From positions 1 through 64,000 of the forward strand of contig CANIBQ010000001.1 of the NCBI GenBank assembly GCA_947465645.1: a stretch of DNA of 64,000 nucleotides. Reading direction: 5' to 3'. Shown one piece after another: positions 26,560 through 35,837 of the stretch. Source of the DNA: Acidobacteriota bacterium (GTDB lineage: Bacteria; Acidobacteriota; Vicinamibacteria; Vicinamibacterales; UBA2999). How positions within the stretch are numbered: the first letter of the stretch is position 1; every line of letters begins with the position of its first letter. A model generated the notes under the pieces. That model made no database searches. It had not been told where the DNA came from and saw only the letters and a list, made by a program, of their open reading frames with translations. A program made the position numbers and the translations under genes.

Positions 26560-27856
26560 ATTTGGGTAACCGCGCGACGGCCGTGCGGACGATCAGGCCG
26601 GTGCCGTCGCCGGCGTCCTCGGCGGCGCTTTCGGCCCAGGCAAACACGAGATCCTCACCTTGCCGCGCGACGCGCGGGAATCCGCTGGCGCGGCCGCCGG
26701 AGACACCGGCGACCGAGACGGCGGGTGATTTCGCCCCTGACTGTTCGATACGGCGCATCCGGAACTGCCCCTTGCCGCCGGCGAACTCCACCCAGGTCGC
26801 CACCGCCGAGCCGTCGTCCAGCATCTCCACATCGACACGGCCGAGCGATCCCGCTTCGTCCAGTCGAATCGGCGTGCCCCACGTGCGGCCCGCGTCGCTC
26901 GAGAACGCCGCGTACGCCTGGCCCTGGTCGTTCTTCACGGTGAACCACGCCGCGGCGACGCTCCGGCCGGCCGCGCTCAGCATCGGGCCGTTCACCGGGC
27001 AGGCGTAGACCTCCCAGTTGTCGTTGTGCAACGGCGCGCTCGCGGTCCAAGTGCCGTTCTCGAACCGCGACACGGCGATGTCGCGAATCTCCTTGTCGCT
27101 GCGATCGCGGAACGCCGCCAGCGGGCCGTCGGCGGTCACGACGGCGGTGGTCGAACAGCACTCGCAGACCTTGGCATCGATCTCGGTATCGGCCGTCTGC
27201 TTCCACGCCGCGTCGAAGCTCGCGTAGCGGAGGGTGATGGCGGGGCCGTCAGGGTTGTCGAGGTCGAGCTCGTTCGCGCGCGCATCCAGCCAGATCACGC
27301 CGAACCCATTACCCGGCAGCTCGAACGGCGAGGCAAAGCCGTGCTGGGTCTTGGTGTTGTCGTGGTGCGGAAGAAACGATCGCGCCCAGGTCTTCCCCTC
27401 GTCGGTGGAGTAGGTGAGGCGCAGGTTGTAGCCCTCGCGTATCGCGTCCGTTTCTTCGAGCCAGTTGGCGACGATGGTGCCGTTGGCGAGGCGCATGACT
27501 GTCGGGGTGTCGGCGTAGCTCAGGAACCACTTATCGCCTGACGGGACGGTGCGGGCCGGCGTCCAGCCGGATGCGGAGCGTTCCGAGAACTTGAGCTCGA
27601 CCTTCTTCGGCGTCCGCTCGATCCAGCTCAGGATGACGCCGCGACTGGAGGCGGTCAGCTGCGGTTCGCTGCTCTCGGGTCCGGCGGGAGTGGCTGTCTG
27701 TTCCACGCCAACCGTCCACGCCGCGGGCGTGTTCGCCGGCGTCCCGGTGCCCCCCGTGCCGCCCGGTTCGCTCCGGGAGCATGCGGCTGTCATGACGGCG
27801 GCGGCTACGAGTATTGCGGCGGTGCTCGTCCGTATCCTCTGCATTCCCGGGAGCAT
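26558..27856 (-). CDS. Sialidase-fold (BNR-like) lipoprotein
   Basis: This 432-residue protein has a lipoprotein signal with Cys in VMTAACSRSE and a Gly/Thr/Pro spacer. It then forms a beta-propeller with Asp-box-like repeats: YSTDEGKTWARS, FSSDAGRTWGTP and related strand patterns. A CECC cluster (KVCECCSTTAVV) lies in the middle and is not part of canonical sialidase active sites. The protein may bind rather than cleave a ligand. Catalytic Arg triads cannot be assigned. A second possible ATG lies 12 bp inside. It diverges from the short Cys-rich protein at 27909. Confidence 0.7.
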   Translation of the reverse strand: MLPGMQRIRTSTAAILVAAAVMTAACSRSEPGGTGGTGTPANTPAAWTVGVEQTATPAGPESSEPQLTASSRGVILSWIERTPKKVELKFSERSASGWTPARTVPSGDKWFLSYADTPTVMRLANGTIVANWLEETDAIREGYNLRLTYSTDEGKTWARSFLPHHDNTKTQHGFASPFELPGNGFGVIWLDARANELDLDNPDGPAITLRYASFDAAWKQTADTEIDAKVCECCSTTAVVTADGPLAAFRDRSDKEIRDIAVSRFENGTWTASAPLHNDNWEVYACPVNGPMLSAAGRSVAAAWFTVKNDQGQAYAAFSSDAGRTWGTPIRLDEAGSLGRVDVEMLDDGSAVATWVEFAGGKGQFRMRRIEQSGAKSPAVSVAGVSGGRASGFPRVARQGEDLVFAWAESAAEDAGDGTGLIVRTAVARLPK

Positions 27857-27908
27857 ATCACCCGGTTATTTGACAGCCGTCCCGGGCGGCTAGGACAATG
27901 CAGCCACG

Positions 27909-28289
27909 GTGCGAGGCTTACTCAGGCGGCAGACACGCGGGTTGGCGGCGGGCCTCCTCGTCGCGATCTCGGTCGCGCTGTCCGCGCAGTGCGTGACCAC
28001 AGCGGAGATGTCGCTCGCCGAGCAGGCCTGCTGTGCGTTGATGGGTCACGACTGTGGCCCGATGGCCGGCGAGCACGAGTGCTGCAAGTCGGAGGCGCCA
28101 CGGATCGATCAACGGTCAGCAGAACCGCGCGCGACGCTGCCTGTTCCGCATGCTCCCGCCATCGACCTCGATCTCCCGCCCGCGACCAGCCACCTCGACT
28201 CGGGCGCCAGCGTTCCGGTGTTTACTGGCCTTGTCGTCAAGCCGCCGGGTGTGCCGACATATCTTCTGATCTCGACGCTCCGCCTCTAA
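27909..28289 (+). CDS. Short secreted Cys/His-containing protein at the head of a metal-efflux operon
   Basis: A 126-residue protein starting at GTG. A signal peptide ends near ALSAQC, followed by a cysteine-dense segment (EQACCALMGHDCGPM and EHECCKSEAP) that looks like a soft-metal binding site. The rest is Pro-rich and disordered-looking, with a hydrophobic end (PTYLLISTLRL). It lies directly before a TolC-adaptor-RND set and resembles in layout the protein at 40913. Probably a periplasmic copper/silver binder; this is inference from composition and context. Confidence 0.6.
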   Translation: MRGLLRRQTRGLAAGLLVAISVALSAQCVTTAEMSLAEQACCALMGHDCGPMAGEHECCKSEAPRIDQRSAEPRATLPVPHAPAIDLDLPPATSHLDSGASVPVFTGLVVKPPGVPTYLLISTLRL

Positions 28290-28291
28290 CC

Positions 28292-28353
28292 TCACCTCAA
28301 TCCAGGAAAACAGTTTCCAAGGGGCGTCGTGTCTCCACGCGCCCATGAGGTGA
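28292..28353 (+). promoter_or_regulatory. Structured leader before the first Cus-type operon
   Basis: TCACCTCA (28292-28299) and TGAGGTGA (28346-28353) can close a 62-bp structure with smaller stems inside (GGAAA/TTTCC and GGGCG/CGCCC). It ends 4 bp before the GTG of the TolC gene, so folding could mask the start region. No known riboswitch class is recognised. Confidence 0.45.
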
Positions 28354-28357
28354 TCAC

Positions 28358-29653
28358 GTGTTGTACGTCTTCCTGCTCGTACTGCTGGCCGTTCCGTCAT
28401 CGGCGCGCGCCCAGGTCCCGCTGTCCATTCGCAGCGGCGAAGCCCCGCTCAGCATGCGAGCGGCACTCGACGAGGCGCTGAACGGCAATCCGACGCTCGT
28501 TGCGCTGCGCCGTCAGTTCGATGCCGCGCGCCTCCGGCCCGTGCAGGAGCGGTTCCTCATGCCGCCGACCTTCGAGGCGCAGATCTGGCAGTGGCCGTTC
28601 AACACGCTGAACCCGCTGAACACCAGCATGTACATGTTCACCGCCCGCCAGGACCTGCCCGGAAGGGGCAAGCGGCAGCTTCGCGCCGCCCTGGGAGAGA
28701 AGGAGTCAGAGATCGCCTCCAACAGCATCGCCGTACGCGCGCGGGAGGTGATCGAGGAGGTGAAGAGGGCGTATGCCGCGCTCTATGTGAACCGGAAGGC
28801 CCTCCAGGTCCACGATGCCAGCGTGGACCTGCTGCGCCAGTTCGCGGACGCGTCGGTGATCCAGTACGCGGCCGGCCGAGCGTCGCAGCACGACACCCTG
28901 AAGGCGGTGCTCGAGGTGTCGAAGCTGCACGAGGAGCTGGTCATGTTCCAGGAGGGTGCGCAGCTCGCGGCCGCACAGCTCAACGTCCTGCTCAACCGGC
29001 CGGCCGGCGACCGCGTCGGCGCTCTGGAGGACCCGGTTGACTCGGTGCTGTCGGCCACTCCGGAGGAGCTCCAGCAGAGGGCGCTGATGCGGCATCCCGA
29101 GCTGCGGGGCGCGCAGCTCGCGATCGAGCGCGCGCAGGCGTCGCTGGCTGTGGTGGAAGGCGACTACAAGCCCGATTTTATGGTCGGGGGCGGCTACATG
29201 CTGATGCCGCGCGACCGCGACGCGTGGACCGCATCCCTGGGCATCACCTGGCCGACGGCACGATGGGCGCGAGGCCGGCTGGATGCGCAGAAGGCGGTGG
29301 CGACCGCCGAAAGCGAGGCGGCCCGCGCGGAACAGCGGGCAATCGAAAGCAGCGTACGCCTCGCCGTCCAGCAGGCCTACATCCGCGTCAAGTCAGCGGA
29401 ACAGCGCGCGGCGCTGCTTCGCGCGACCGTCGTCCCGCAGTCGCGGCAGACGCTCGAGGTGTCGCGCATCGCGTACGAGTCGAATCGCGGCGACTTCCTG
29501 GCGCTGATCGAGAGTCAACGGGCGGTGCTCGACGCCCAGCTCGGGTACTACCGGGCCGTCAGTGACCTCGCGCAGGCGCGCGCGGACCTCGAACGCGCCG
29601 TGGGTGAGGACCTCTCGACCGGGATGACGCGGGCGATCGAAGGGAGCCGCTGA
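28358..29653 (+). CDS. TolC/CusC-type outer-membrane efflux protein
   Basis: This 431-residue protein with a signal peptide (ends SSARAQ) has the duplicated outer-membrane-efflux-protein domain. The repeats show AALDEALNGNPTLVALRRQF and, in the second half, ALMRHPELRGAQLAIERAQA, typical of the TolC trimeric channel. It forms the outer-membrane exit for the adaptor and pump encoded 5 and about 1570 bp downstream. GTG start; the short GTG-to-signal-peptide distance fits. Confidence 0.9.
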   Translation: MLYVFLLVLLAVPSSARAQVPLSIRSGEAPLSMRAALDEALNGNPTLVALRRQFDAARLRPVQERFLMPPTFEAQIWQWPFNTLNPLNTSMYMFTARQDLPGRGKRQLRAALGEKESEIASNSIAVRAREVIEEVKRAYAALYVNRKALQVHDASVDLLRQFADASVIQYAAGRASQHDTLKAVLEVSKLHEELVMFQEGAQLAAAQLNVLLNRPAGDRVGALEDPVDSVLSATPEELQQRALMRHPELRGAQLAIERAQASLAVVEGDYKPDFMVGGGYMLMPRDRDAWTASLGITWPTARWARGRLDAQKAVATAESEAARAEQRAIESSVRLAVQQAYIRVKSAEQRAALLRATVVPQSRQTLEVSRIAYESNRGDFLALIESQRAVLDAQLGYYRAVSDLAQARADLERAVGEDLSTGMTRAIEGSR

Positions 29654-29658
29654 CCAGC

Positions 29659-31218
29659 ATGGCCACCCAACGCCGCCTCGACATCGTCCTCGCGCTGGTC
29701 ATCGTGGTCGCTGTCGCCGCCGGCCTTGCCTACGCGTTTCGCGATCAGATCGCGGCCAGGATGAGCGGCAGTGGAAGCGGCACCACGGCGATCGCCCCTG
29801 CTGGTCCTGCGGGAGCCGCGGACGCGCGAGGACCGATCACCATCGACCCGCGACGGCAGCAGCTCGTCGGCGTTCGAACGGTGCCGGTCGAGCGAGCAGC
29901 GATTGCTCCCACGATTCGCGCGACCGGCACGGTCCGGTACGACGAGACGCGGATGGCCGAGGTGAACCTGAAAGTCGAAGGGTGGATCCGCGACCTCTTC
30001 GTTGACTACACAGGGCAGTCCGTTGCGCGCGGCCAGCGGCTGTTTACGCTCTTCAGCCCCGAGCTGCTGGCGACGGAAAACGAATATCTCCTCGCGCTCA
30101 GGACGCGTGACGAGCTGGTGGCCGCGTTGCCGGCCCAGTCGGAGCCGACGCCGCAGGCAGCCCAGTCCCGGGATTACGCCGATCGCCTCGTGGCCGCTTC
30201 GAGGCAGCGACTGGCGCTGTGGGACCTTCCTGAAGCGCAGATCCGCACCCTCGAGGAGACCCGCAAGCCCCAGGCGCTGATGACCTTCACCTCGCCCGCA
30301 AACGGTTATGTCATCGAGAAGCAGGCGATCACCGGCATGCGCGTCATGCCAGGCCAGACGCTCTACAAGATCGCCGATCTCTCGGTGGTCTGGGTCGAGG
30401 CGGATATCTACGAGCGGGAGATGTCGCTCATCCGGGTGGGCCAGTCCGCGAGCGTCACCCTCGACGCGTACCCGGGAGAGACATTCCCGGGCCGCGCCGT
30501 TTACATCTATCCGTACGTCGAGGAACAGAGCCGGACGGTGAAGGTCCGGTTGCAGTTCTCCAACGCTCGCGGCCGGCTCAAGCCGGGCATGTTCGCGAAC
30601 GTCGAGCTCCAGACCGCGGGCCGGACGGGGCTGACGGTGCCGTCCGACGCACTGCTCGACTCCGGCGCGCAGCAGGTCGTCTTCGTCGCCGAGGGTGAGG
30701 GCCGATTCACGCCGCGGCCGGTGAAGATCGGTCTCCGGTTGAGCGACCGCGTCGAGATTCTCGACGGCCTGAAGGAAGGCGAGCAGGTCGCCTCGAGCGC
30801 CACCTTCTTCCTCGACTCCGAAAGCCAGCTTCGCGCCGGGTTGCAAAACTATGAGGCGCCGCCGCCGCCGGCGGGCGCGGCAACGGCGCCCGGCGGTCCT
30901 GGTCCTGCCCTCAGCATCTCATTCCGTTCGCAACCTGACCCCGCCAGGACGGGAGACAACACGTTTGAAGCGCGGGTCGCCGACGCCTCGGGGCAGGCGG
31001 TCACCGACGCCGAGGTCCTGGTGCAGCTGTTCATGCCGGCGATGCCGTCGATGAGCATGCCGGCGATGCGGGGTGATGCGAAGCTGCCACACGCCGGAGG
31101 CGGCGTGTACCGGGGACCCGGGCAGGTGGCCATGGCCGGACGATGGGATGTGACGGTGACGGTGAGCCGGGGCGGCGCGCGTCTTGGCAGCCAGCAGTTC
31201 GCCCTGGTGGCACGGTAA
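29659..31218 (+). CDS. CusB-type RND adaptor with C-terminal FixH/YtkA-like domain
   Basis: This 519-residue periplasmic adaptor has an N-terminal membrane anchor (ALVIVVAVAAGLAYAF). Then come barrel-sandwich and hairpin domains: VNLKVEGWIRDLFVDYTGQS, SPANGYVIEKQAITGM and the DLSVVWVEADIYEREMSLI strand. The membrane-proximal domain has GLRLSDRVEILDGLKEGEQV. From about residue 415 an extra domain begins, with Met-rich LFMPAMPSMSMPAM. It resembles FixH/YtkA-like beta domains and may bind Cu(I) or Ag(I). Start and stop lie within 4-5 bp of the neighbours, giving a tight operon. Confidence 0.9.
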   Translation: MATQRRLDIVLALVIVVAVAAGLAYAFRDQIAARMSGSGSGTTAIAPAGPAGAADARGPITIDPRRQQLVGVRTVPVERAAIAPTIRATGTVRYDETRMAEVNLKVEGWIRDLFVDYTGQSVARGQRLFTLFSPELLATENEYLLALRTRDELVAALPAQSEPTPQAAQSRDYADRLVAASRQRLALWDLPEAQIRTLEETRKPQALMTFTSPANGYVIEKQAITGMRVMPGQTLYKIADLSVVWVEADIYEREMSLIRVGQSASVTLDAYPGETFPGRAVYIYPYVEEQSRTVKVRLQFSNARGRLKPGMFANVELQTAGRTGLTVPSDALLDSGAQQVVFVAEGEGRFTPRPVKIGLRLSDRVEILDGLKEGEQVASSATFFLDSESQLRAGLQNYEAPPPPAGAATAPGGPGPALSISFRSQPDPARTGDNTFEARVADASGQAVTDAEVLVQLFMPAMPSMSMPAMRGDAKLPHAGGGVYRGPGQVAMAGRWDVTVTVSRGGARLGSQQFALVAR

Positions 31219-31222
31219 AGCG

Positions 31223-34200
31223 GTGATCAACCAGATCATCGACTGGTGTAGCCGCAATCGTTTCCTGGTATTCACCGGAACGCTCGTGCTGACGTTCTGG
31301 GGGATCTGGGCGATGCGAGTCACGCCGGTTGATGCCGTGCCCGACATCTCCGACGTCCAGGTCATCGTCTCGACCGACTGGGCGGGAAGAAGCCCGGACC
31401 TGATCGAGGACCAGGTCACCTTTCCAATCGTGTCGGCGCTGATCTCGACGCCGAACGTCAGGAGCGTTCGCGGCTTCACCGATTTCGGCATCTCGTACGT
31501 CTACGTCATCTTCGAAGACGGCACCGACATCTACTGGGCGCGCAGCCGCGTGGTCGAGTACCTGCAGGGCATACGCGGCCAGCTTCCCGAGGACGTCAAC
31601 CCGGTCATCGGCCCGGACGCGACGGGGGTCGGCTGGGTGTTCGAATACGCGCTGGTGGACGAGTCCGGTCAGCAGAACCTCGCGCAGCTCCGCTCGTTCC
31701 AGGACTGGTATCTGCGCTACTGGCTGGCGTCGGTGCCGGGCGTCGCGGAAGTCGCGAGCATCGGCGGCTTCGTGCAGCAGTACCAAGTCACGCTGGATCC
31801 GAACCGGCTCGCGGGATACGGCCTCGGCGTGCGGGACGTCGTCCAGGCGATCAAGACCAGCAACAACGACGTCGAAGGCCGGCTGCTCGAATTTGCCGGC
31901 CGGGAGTACATGGTCCGGGGCCGCGGGTATTTGAAGTCGATCGCCGATATCGAGCAGGTGTCGCTCGGTGCCGGCGCCGGCGGCACGCCGCTGACGGTCG
32001 GCGACGTCGCGACCGTCCGCCTCGGGCCGGATATCAGGCGCGGGGTGGCCGAGCTGGACGGCAAGGGTGAGGTCGTCGGCGGCATCGTCGTGATGCGCTT
32101 CGGTGAGAACGCGCTCGATGTCATCGATCGGGTCAAGGCGAAGCTGGAGGAGGTCAAGGCGTCAATGCCTCCCGGGGTCACGCTCGTGCCGACCTATGAC
32201 CGGTCCGGCCTGATCAGGGAATCGATCGGCAACCTCCGGCGGACGCTGATCGAGGAAGCGATCGTCGTGTCGCTCGTGATCATCGTCTTCCTGTTCCATT
32301 TCCGATCGGCCTTGATCCCGATCCTCGCGCTGCCGATCGCCGTCGCAGCGGCGTTCATCCCGATGTCCTACCTCGGCGTGTCGTCGAACATCATGTCGCT
32401 GGGCGGCATCGCACTCGCGATTGGCGTGCTGGTTGACGCGTCGATCGTGATGGTCGAGAACGCCTACCGGCAGGTCTCGGAGCCGGAGGGCGGGCAGCCG
32501 GTGGCGCTCGAGGACCAGCCGGGCGTGGTGATCGCCGCCGCCAAGCAGGTGGGCCGCCCGATTTTCTTCTCCCTGGCGGTGATCATCGTGTCATTCGCGC
32601 CGGTGTTTCTGCTCGAAGCGCAGGAAGGGCGCATGTTCCGGCCGCTGGCGTTTACGAAAACCTTCGCGATGGGCGCGGCCGCGCTGCTGTCGATCACGCT
32701 CGTGCCGGTGCTGATGGTCATCTTCATCCGTGGCCGGAATCTCCGGCCCGAGTCCGCGAATCCCCTCTCGCGATTCTTCGGGGCGCTCTATGCTCCGGTG
32801 CTCAGGCTCGCCCTCCGATGGCGCTGGGCCGCGCTGGCGATCAACTTCGCCGTGGTGCCGCTGACCATCCCGCTCGTCTTCCTGATCGGGAGCGAGTTCA
32901 TGCCGCCTCTCTACGAGGGTTCGCTGCTCTACATGCCCACGTCTCCCCCCGGATTGTCGATTACCGAATCGACCCGCCTGCTGCAGGTGCAGGACAAGCT
33001 GCTGCGCGGGTTTCCCGAGGTCGAACGCGTGTTCGGGACCGTGGGGCGGGGCACCAGCGCCACCGACAACTCTCCGATGGGCATGGTCAACACCACCGTC
33101 ACGCTGAAGCCGCGCGCGGAGTGGCGAGCCGGGATGACGCTCGAGCGCCTCCAGTCCGAGATGGATGAGGCGCTGCAGTTCCCGGGATTTCCGAATGTCT
33201 GGACGCAGCCGATCCGGAACCGGCTCGACATGCTGCTGACCGGGATCAAGACGCCCGTCGGCATCAAGATCTTTGGGCCCGACCTCGCGGTCATCGAAAC
33301 GGTGGGACAGCAGATCGAGCAGGCGCTGCAGCGCGTCGACGGGACGCGCAGCGTCTACGCGGAGCGGGTGACCCAGGGCTTCTTCACGGACATCCAGATC
33401 GACCGCGCGGCGATCGGGCGCCACGGCCTCACGGTGGAGGACGTCCAGGACGTGATCCAGGCGGCGCTCGGCGGCGAGAACGTCACCCGCACGATCGAGG
33501 GACGCGAGCGCTACCCCGTGAACGTCCGCTACGAGCGCGATTTCAGGGAGGATATTCCGAGCCTGGAGCGCGTGCTGGTAAAGTCGCCGACCGGCGCGCA
33601 GGTCCCGCTCGGGCAGCTCGCGCGCATCACGCTGACGACCGGTCCGGCGATGATCCGCGACGAGAACGCGCAGCTTGCCGGCTACGTCTACGTCGACACC
33701 GCCACACGCGACATCGGCGGCTACGTCGATCGCGCGAGGGAAGCGATTGCGGCGGCGGTGACCCTGCCGGCGGGGTACACGCTGCAGTGGACCGGCCAGT
33801 ACGAGTTCCAGGTGCGCGCGCGCGAGCGCCTGCGGATCCTCCTGCCGATCGTCTTCTTTGTGATCTTCATCCTGCTCTACATGACGTTCCATTCCGCGTC
33901 GGAGGCGGGAATCGTGATGCTCTCGGTCGTCTACGCCATGACCGGCGGCGTGATTCTGCAGTGGCTGCTGGGGTACAACTTCTCGGTCGCGGTGTGGGTC
34001 GGATACATTGCTCTCTATGGCGTCGCCGTACAGACCGGCGTGGTGATGGTGGTATACCTGCACGAGGCGCTGGACGCGCGGCTGCGCCAGGGCGGCGAGA
34101 TCACCGAACAGGACATCTGGCAGGCAACGCTGGACGGGTCAATCCTCCGCCTGCGTCCGAAGCTGATGACCGTGACGGTCGTCATGGCCAGCCTGGTGCC

Positions 34201-34378
34201 GATCATGTGGAGTACGGGTGTAGGGTCGGACGTGATGAAGCCGATCGCCGCGCCGATCATCGGTGGCATGGTCACCTCGACCATTCACGTCCTGATCATC
34301 ACGCCCGTCATCTTCTACATCATGAAGCTGCGGGCGCTGCGCGCGGGCCGGTTGACGGTTTCGAGGATCAGCGCGTGA
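31223..34378 (+). CDS. cusA: CusA-type heavy-metal RND efflux pump
   Basis: This 1051-residue inner-membrane proton/metal antiporter has 12 helices and two large periplasmic loops. Typical HME-RND motifs are DAVPDISDVQVIV, WAGRSPDLIEDQVTFP, FEDGTDIYWARSRV and GGIALAIGVLVDASIVMVEN. The pore-domain block TDNSPMGMVNTTVTL contains the Met position used by CusA for monovalent Cu/Ag, unlike the Czc type. A GTG at 31223 is chosen because the conserved VINQIIDW start begins there, 4 bp after the adaptor stop. The metal is inferred from the motif and the copper genes around it. Confidence 0.92.
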   Translation: MINQIIDWCSRNRFLVFTGTLVLTFWGIWAMRVTPVDAVPDISDVQVIVSTDWAGRSPDLIEDQVTFPIVSALISTPNVRSVRGFTDFGISYVYVIFEDGTDIYWARSRVVEYLQGIRGQLPEDVNPVIGPDATGVGWVFEYALVDESGQQNLAQLRSFQDWYLRYWLASVPGVAEVASIGGFVQQYQVTLDPNRLAGYGLGVRDVVQAIKTSNNDVEGRLLEFAGREYMVRGRGYLKSIADIEQVSLGAGAGGTPLTVGDVATVRLGPDIRRGVAELDGKGEVVGGIVVMRFGENALDVIDRVKAKLEEVKASMPPGVTLVPTYDRSGLIRESIGNLRRTLIEEAIVVSLVIIVFLFHFRSALIPILALPIAVAAAFIPMSYLGVSSNIMSLGGIALAIGVLVDASIVMVENAYRQVSEPEGGQPVALEDQPGVVIAAAKQVGRPIFFSLAVIIVSFAPVFLLEAQEGRMFRPLAFTKTFAMGAAALLSITLVPVLMVIFIRGRNLRPESANPLSRFFGALYAPVLRLALRWRWAALAINFAVVPLTIPLVFLIGSEFMPPLYEGSLLYMPTSPPGLSITESTRLLQVQDKLLRGFPEVERVFGTVGRGTSATDNSPMGMVNTTVTLKPRAEWRAGMTLERLQSEMDEALQFPGFPNVWTQPIRNRLDMLLTGIKTPVGIKIFGPDLAVIETVGQQIEQALQRVDGTRSVYAERVTQGFFTDIQIDRAAIGRHGLTVEDVQDVIQAALGGENVTRTIEGRERYPVNVRYERDFREDIPSLERVLVKSPTGAQVPLGQLARITLTTGPAMIRDENAQLAGYVYVDTATRDIGGYVDRAREAIAAAVTLPAGYTLQWTGQYEFQVRARERLRILLPIVFFVIFILLYMTFHSASEAGIVMLSVVYAMTGGVILQWLLGYNFSVAVWVGYIALYGVAVQTGVVMVVYLHEALDARLRQGGEITEQDIWQATLDGSILRLRPKLMTVTVVMASLVPIMWSTGVGSDVMKPIAAPIIGGMVTSTIHVLIITPVIFYIMKLRALRAGRLTVSRISA

Positions 34379-34415
34379 GCGGGCGAGAAGCGCGATAATC
34401 GTGGGGGAGGCCGTG

Positions 34416-34880
34416 ATGCGGATCAATCGGAGAAAAGCGTTAGTCCTGCTGTCGATGCTGGCGGGAGCGGTACACACGGTGCGCGGCCAGCTGCCGCGGA
34501 AGATGGATGTCTTCAAGGACGCGTCGTGCGGCTGCTGCGGCTACTGGGTCGCCCACCTGCGGAAAACGGGCTTCCAGGTCACGGCGAATGACGTGACCAA
34601 CCTCAACGAGATCAAGGACAAGCATCGCGTGCCGGCCCAGACCCGGTCGTGTCACACGGGGCTGGTCGAGGGGTATGTCATCGAGGGCCACGTGCCCGCC
34701 GCCGACGTGCATCGCCTGCTGAAGGAGAAGCCCGCGGGCATCATCGGGCTCGCCGTCCCGGGAATGCCGATTGGATCGCCCGGCATGGAGGGTGCGAATC
34801 CACAGCCGTACGACGTACTCGCGTTCGACCGCGAGGGCCGTACCAAGGTGTTCGCTTCACACGGACCTCGCCCGCGTTGA
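34416..34880 (+). CDS. DUF411 metal-binding protein
   Basis: This 154-residue exported protein belongs to the DUF411 family found in copper-resistance clusters. The mature part begins with the family signature KDASCGCCGYWVAHL, followed by MPAQTRSCHT-like PAQTRSCHTGLVEGYVIEGH and PAADVHRLLKEKP, then LAVPGMPIGSPGME. The Cys and Met residues are probable Cu(I) ligands. The start at 34416 follows a GGGGGAGG ribosome-binding site. It lies 37 bp after the RND pump. Confidence 0.9.
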   Translation: MRINRRKALVLLSMLAGAVHTVRGQLPRKMDVFKDASCGCCGYWVAHLRKTGFQVTANDVTNLNEIKDKHRVPAQTRSCHTGLVEGYVIEGHVPAADVHRLLKEKPAGIIGLAVPGMPIGSPGMEGANPQPYDVLAFDREGRTKVFASHGPRPR

Positions 34881-34907
34881 TCGAGGCGGGTCGCGGCCTG
34901 CCAACAG

Positions 34908-35837
34908 ATGGCTAGCTGGGAGCGTTTCGTCCGGCAGCCGCAGAGTACCTGGTTCCGCAAGGTGGCCTTCCAGGTCCACCTGTGGACCGGGCTCATCTTC
35001 GGCGTGTACTTCGTCGCCATCTGCGTATCCGGAAGTGTCCTGGTCTACAGGAACGATCTGTACCAGATGTTTTCCCCGCAGTCCGTCTTCGTTGCCGCGT
35101 CGGCCAACCGCATGTCCGCAGATCAGCTCGACGAAGCGGCACTCCGCGCCTACCCCGGCTCCACGGTCGAAAACAGGTGGGACCGGGGCGCCAACCAGGC
35201 GGTCGAGATCCAGCTCACCAACGGCACCGATTCACGAATGCGGCTGTTCAACCCTTACACGGGCGAGGATCTGGGAGACCCGGTGCCGCTTGGGTTTCGC
35301 ATGACCGCCTGGCTCCTGGGTTTTCACGATCACCTGCGTTTCGAGGACACTGGTCGCCGCGTCAATGGCGCAGGCGCGATCTTCGCGATCGTGCTCGGCA
35401 TCTCGGGCGCCATCGTCTGGTGGCCAGGCAGCAGGAACTGGCGCCGAAGCCTGAGGATCGAGGCAACGGCCAACTGGAAGCGCCTGACATGGAGCCTGCA
35501 CAGCGCGCTCGGGTTCTGGTTCATTGGATTCCTGCTGTTGTGGGGCGTCACCGGAACCTACCTGGCCCTCCCGCAGGTCTTTGCCACGGCCTTCGATTAC
35601 ATCGAGCCCATCGATGAGGCCAACCCCGTCGAACGCGTCGGCGACCGCATTCAGTACTGGCTGGCGTACCTGCACTTCGGGCGGTTGGGTGGGCGGGGGA
35701 TTCCGTGGTGCGGCCGGGGCGCCTGCGACACCGTGACCAAGGCCACCTGGGCGTTACTGGGCCTGGCCGCGCCGGTGATGTTCGTCACGGGCGCCGTCAT
35801 GTGGTGGAACCGCGTCCTCCGAAAGGCCACCCTGTGA
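34908..35837 (+). CDS. PepSY-associated membrane protein
   Basis: This 309-residue inner-membrane protein has four helices in the arrangement typical of the PepSY-associated TM family: near residues 20-48 (VHLWTGLIFGVYFVAICVSG), 155-175, 190-215 (HSALGFWFIGFLLLWGVTG) and 275-300. The soluble loop between the first two is the PepSY-like part. Conserved His residues in HLW and LHSALGF resemble those of siderophore/heme reductase-like members. In this island it may shuttle electrons for metal reduction; that role is inferred. Confidence 0.8.
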   Translation: MASWERFVRQPQSTWFRKVAFQVHLWTGLIFGVYFVAICVSGSVLVYRNDLYQMFSPQSVFVAASANRMSADQLDEAALRAYPGSTVENRWDRGANQAVEIQLTNGTDSRMRLFNPYTGEDLGDPVPLGFRMTAWLLGFHDHLRFEDTGRRVNGAGAIFAIVLGISGAIVWWPGSRNWRRSLRIEATANWKRLTWSLHSALGFWFIGFLLLWGVTGTYLALPQVFATAFDYIEPIDEANPVERVGDRIQYWLAYLHFGRLGGRGIPWCGRGACDTVTKATWALLGLAAPVMFVTGAVMWWNRVLRKATL

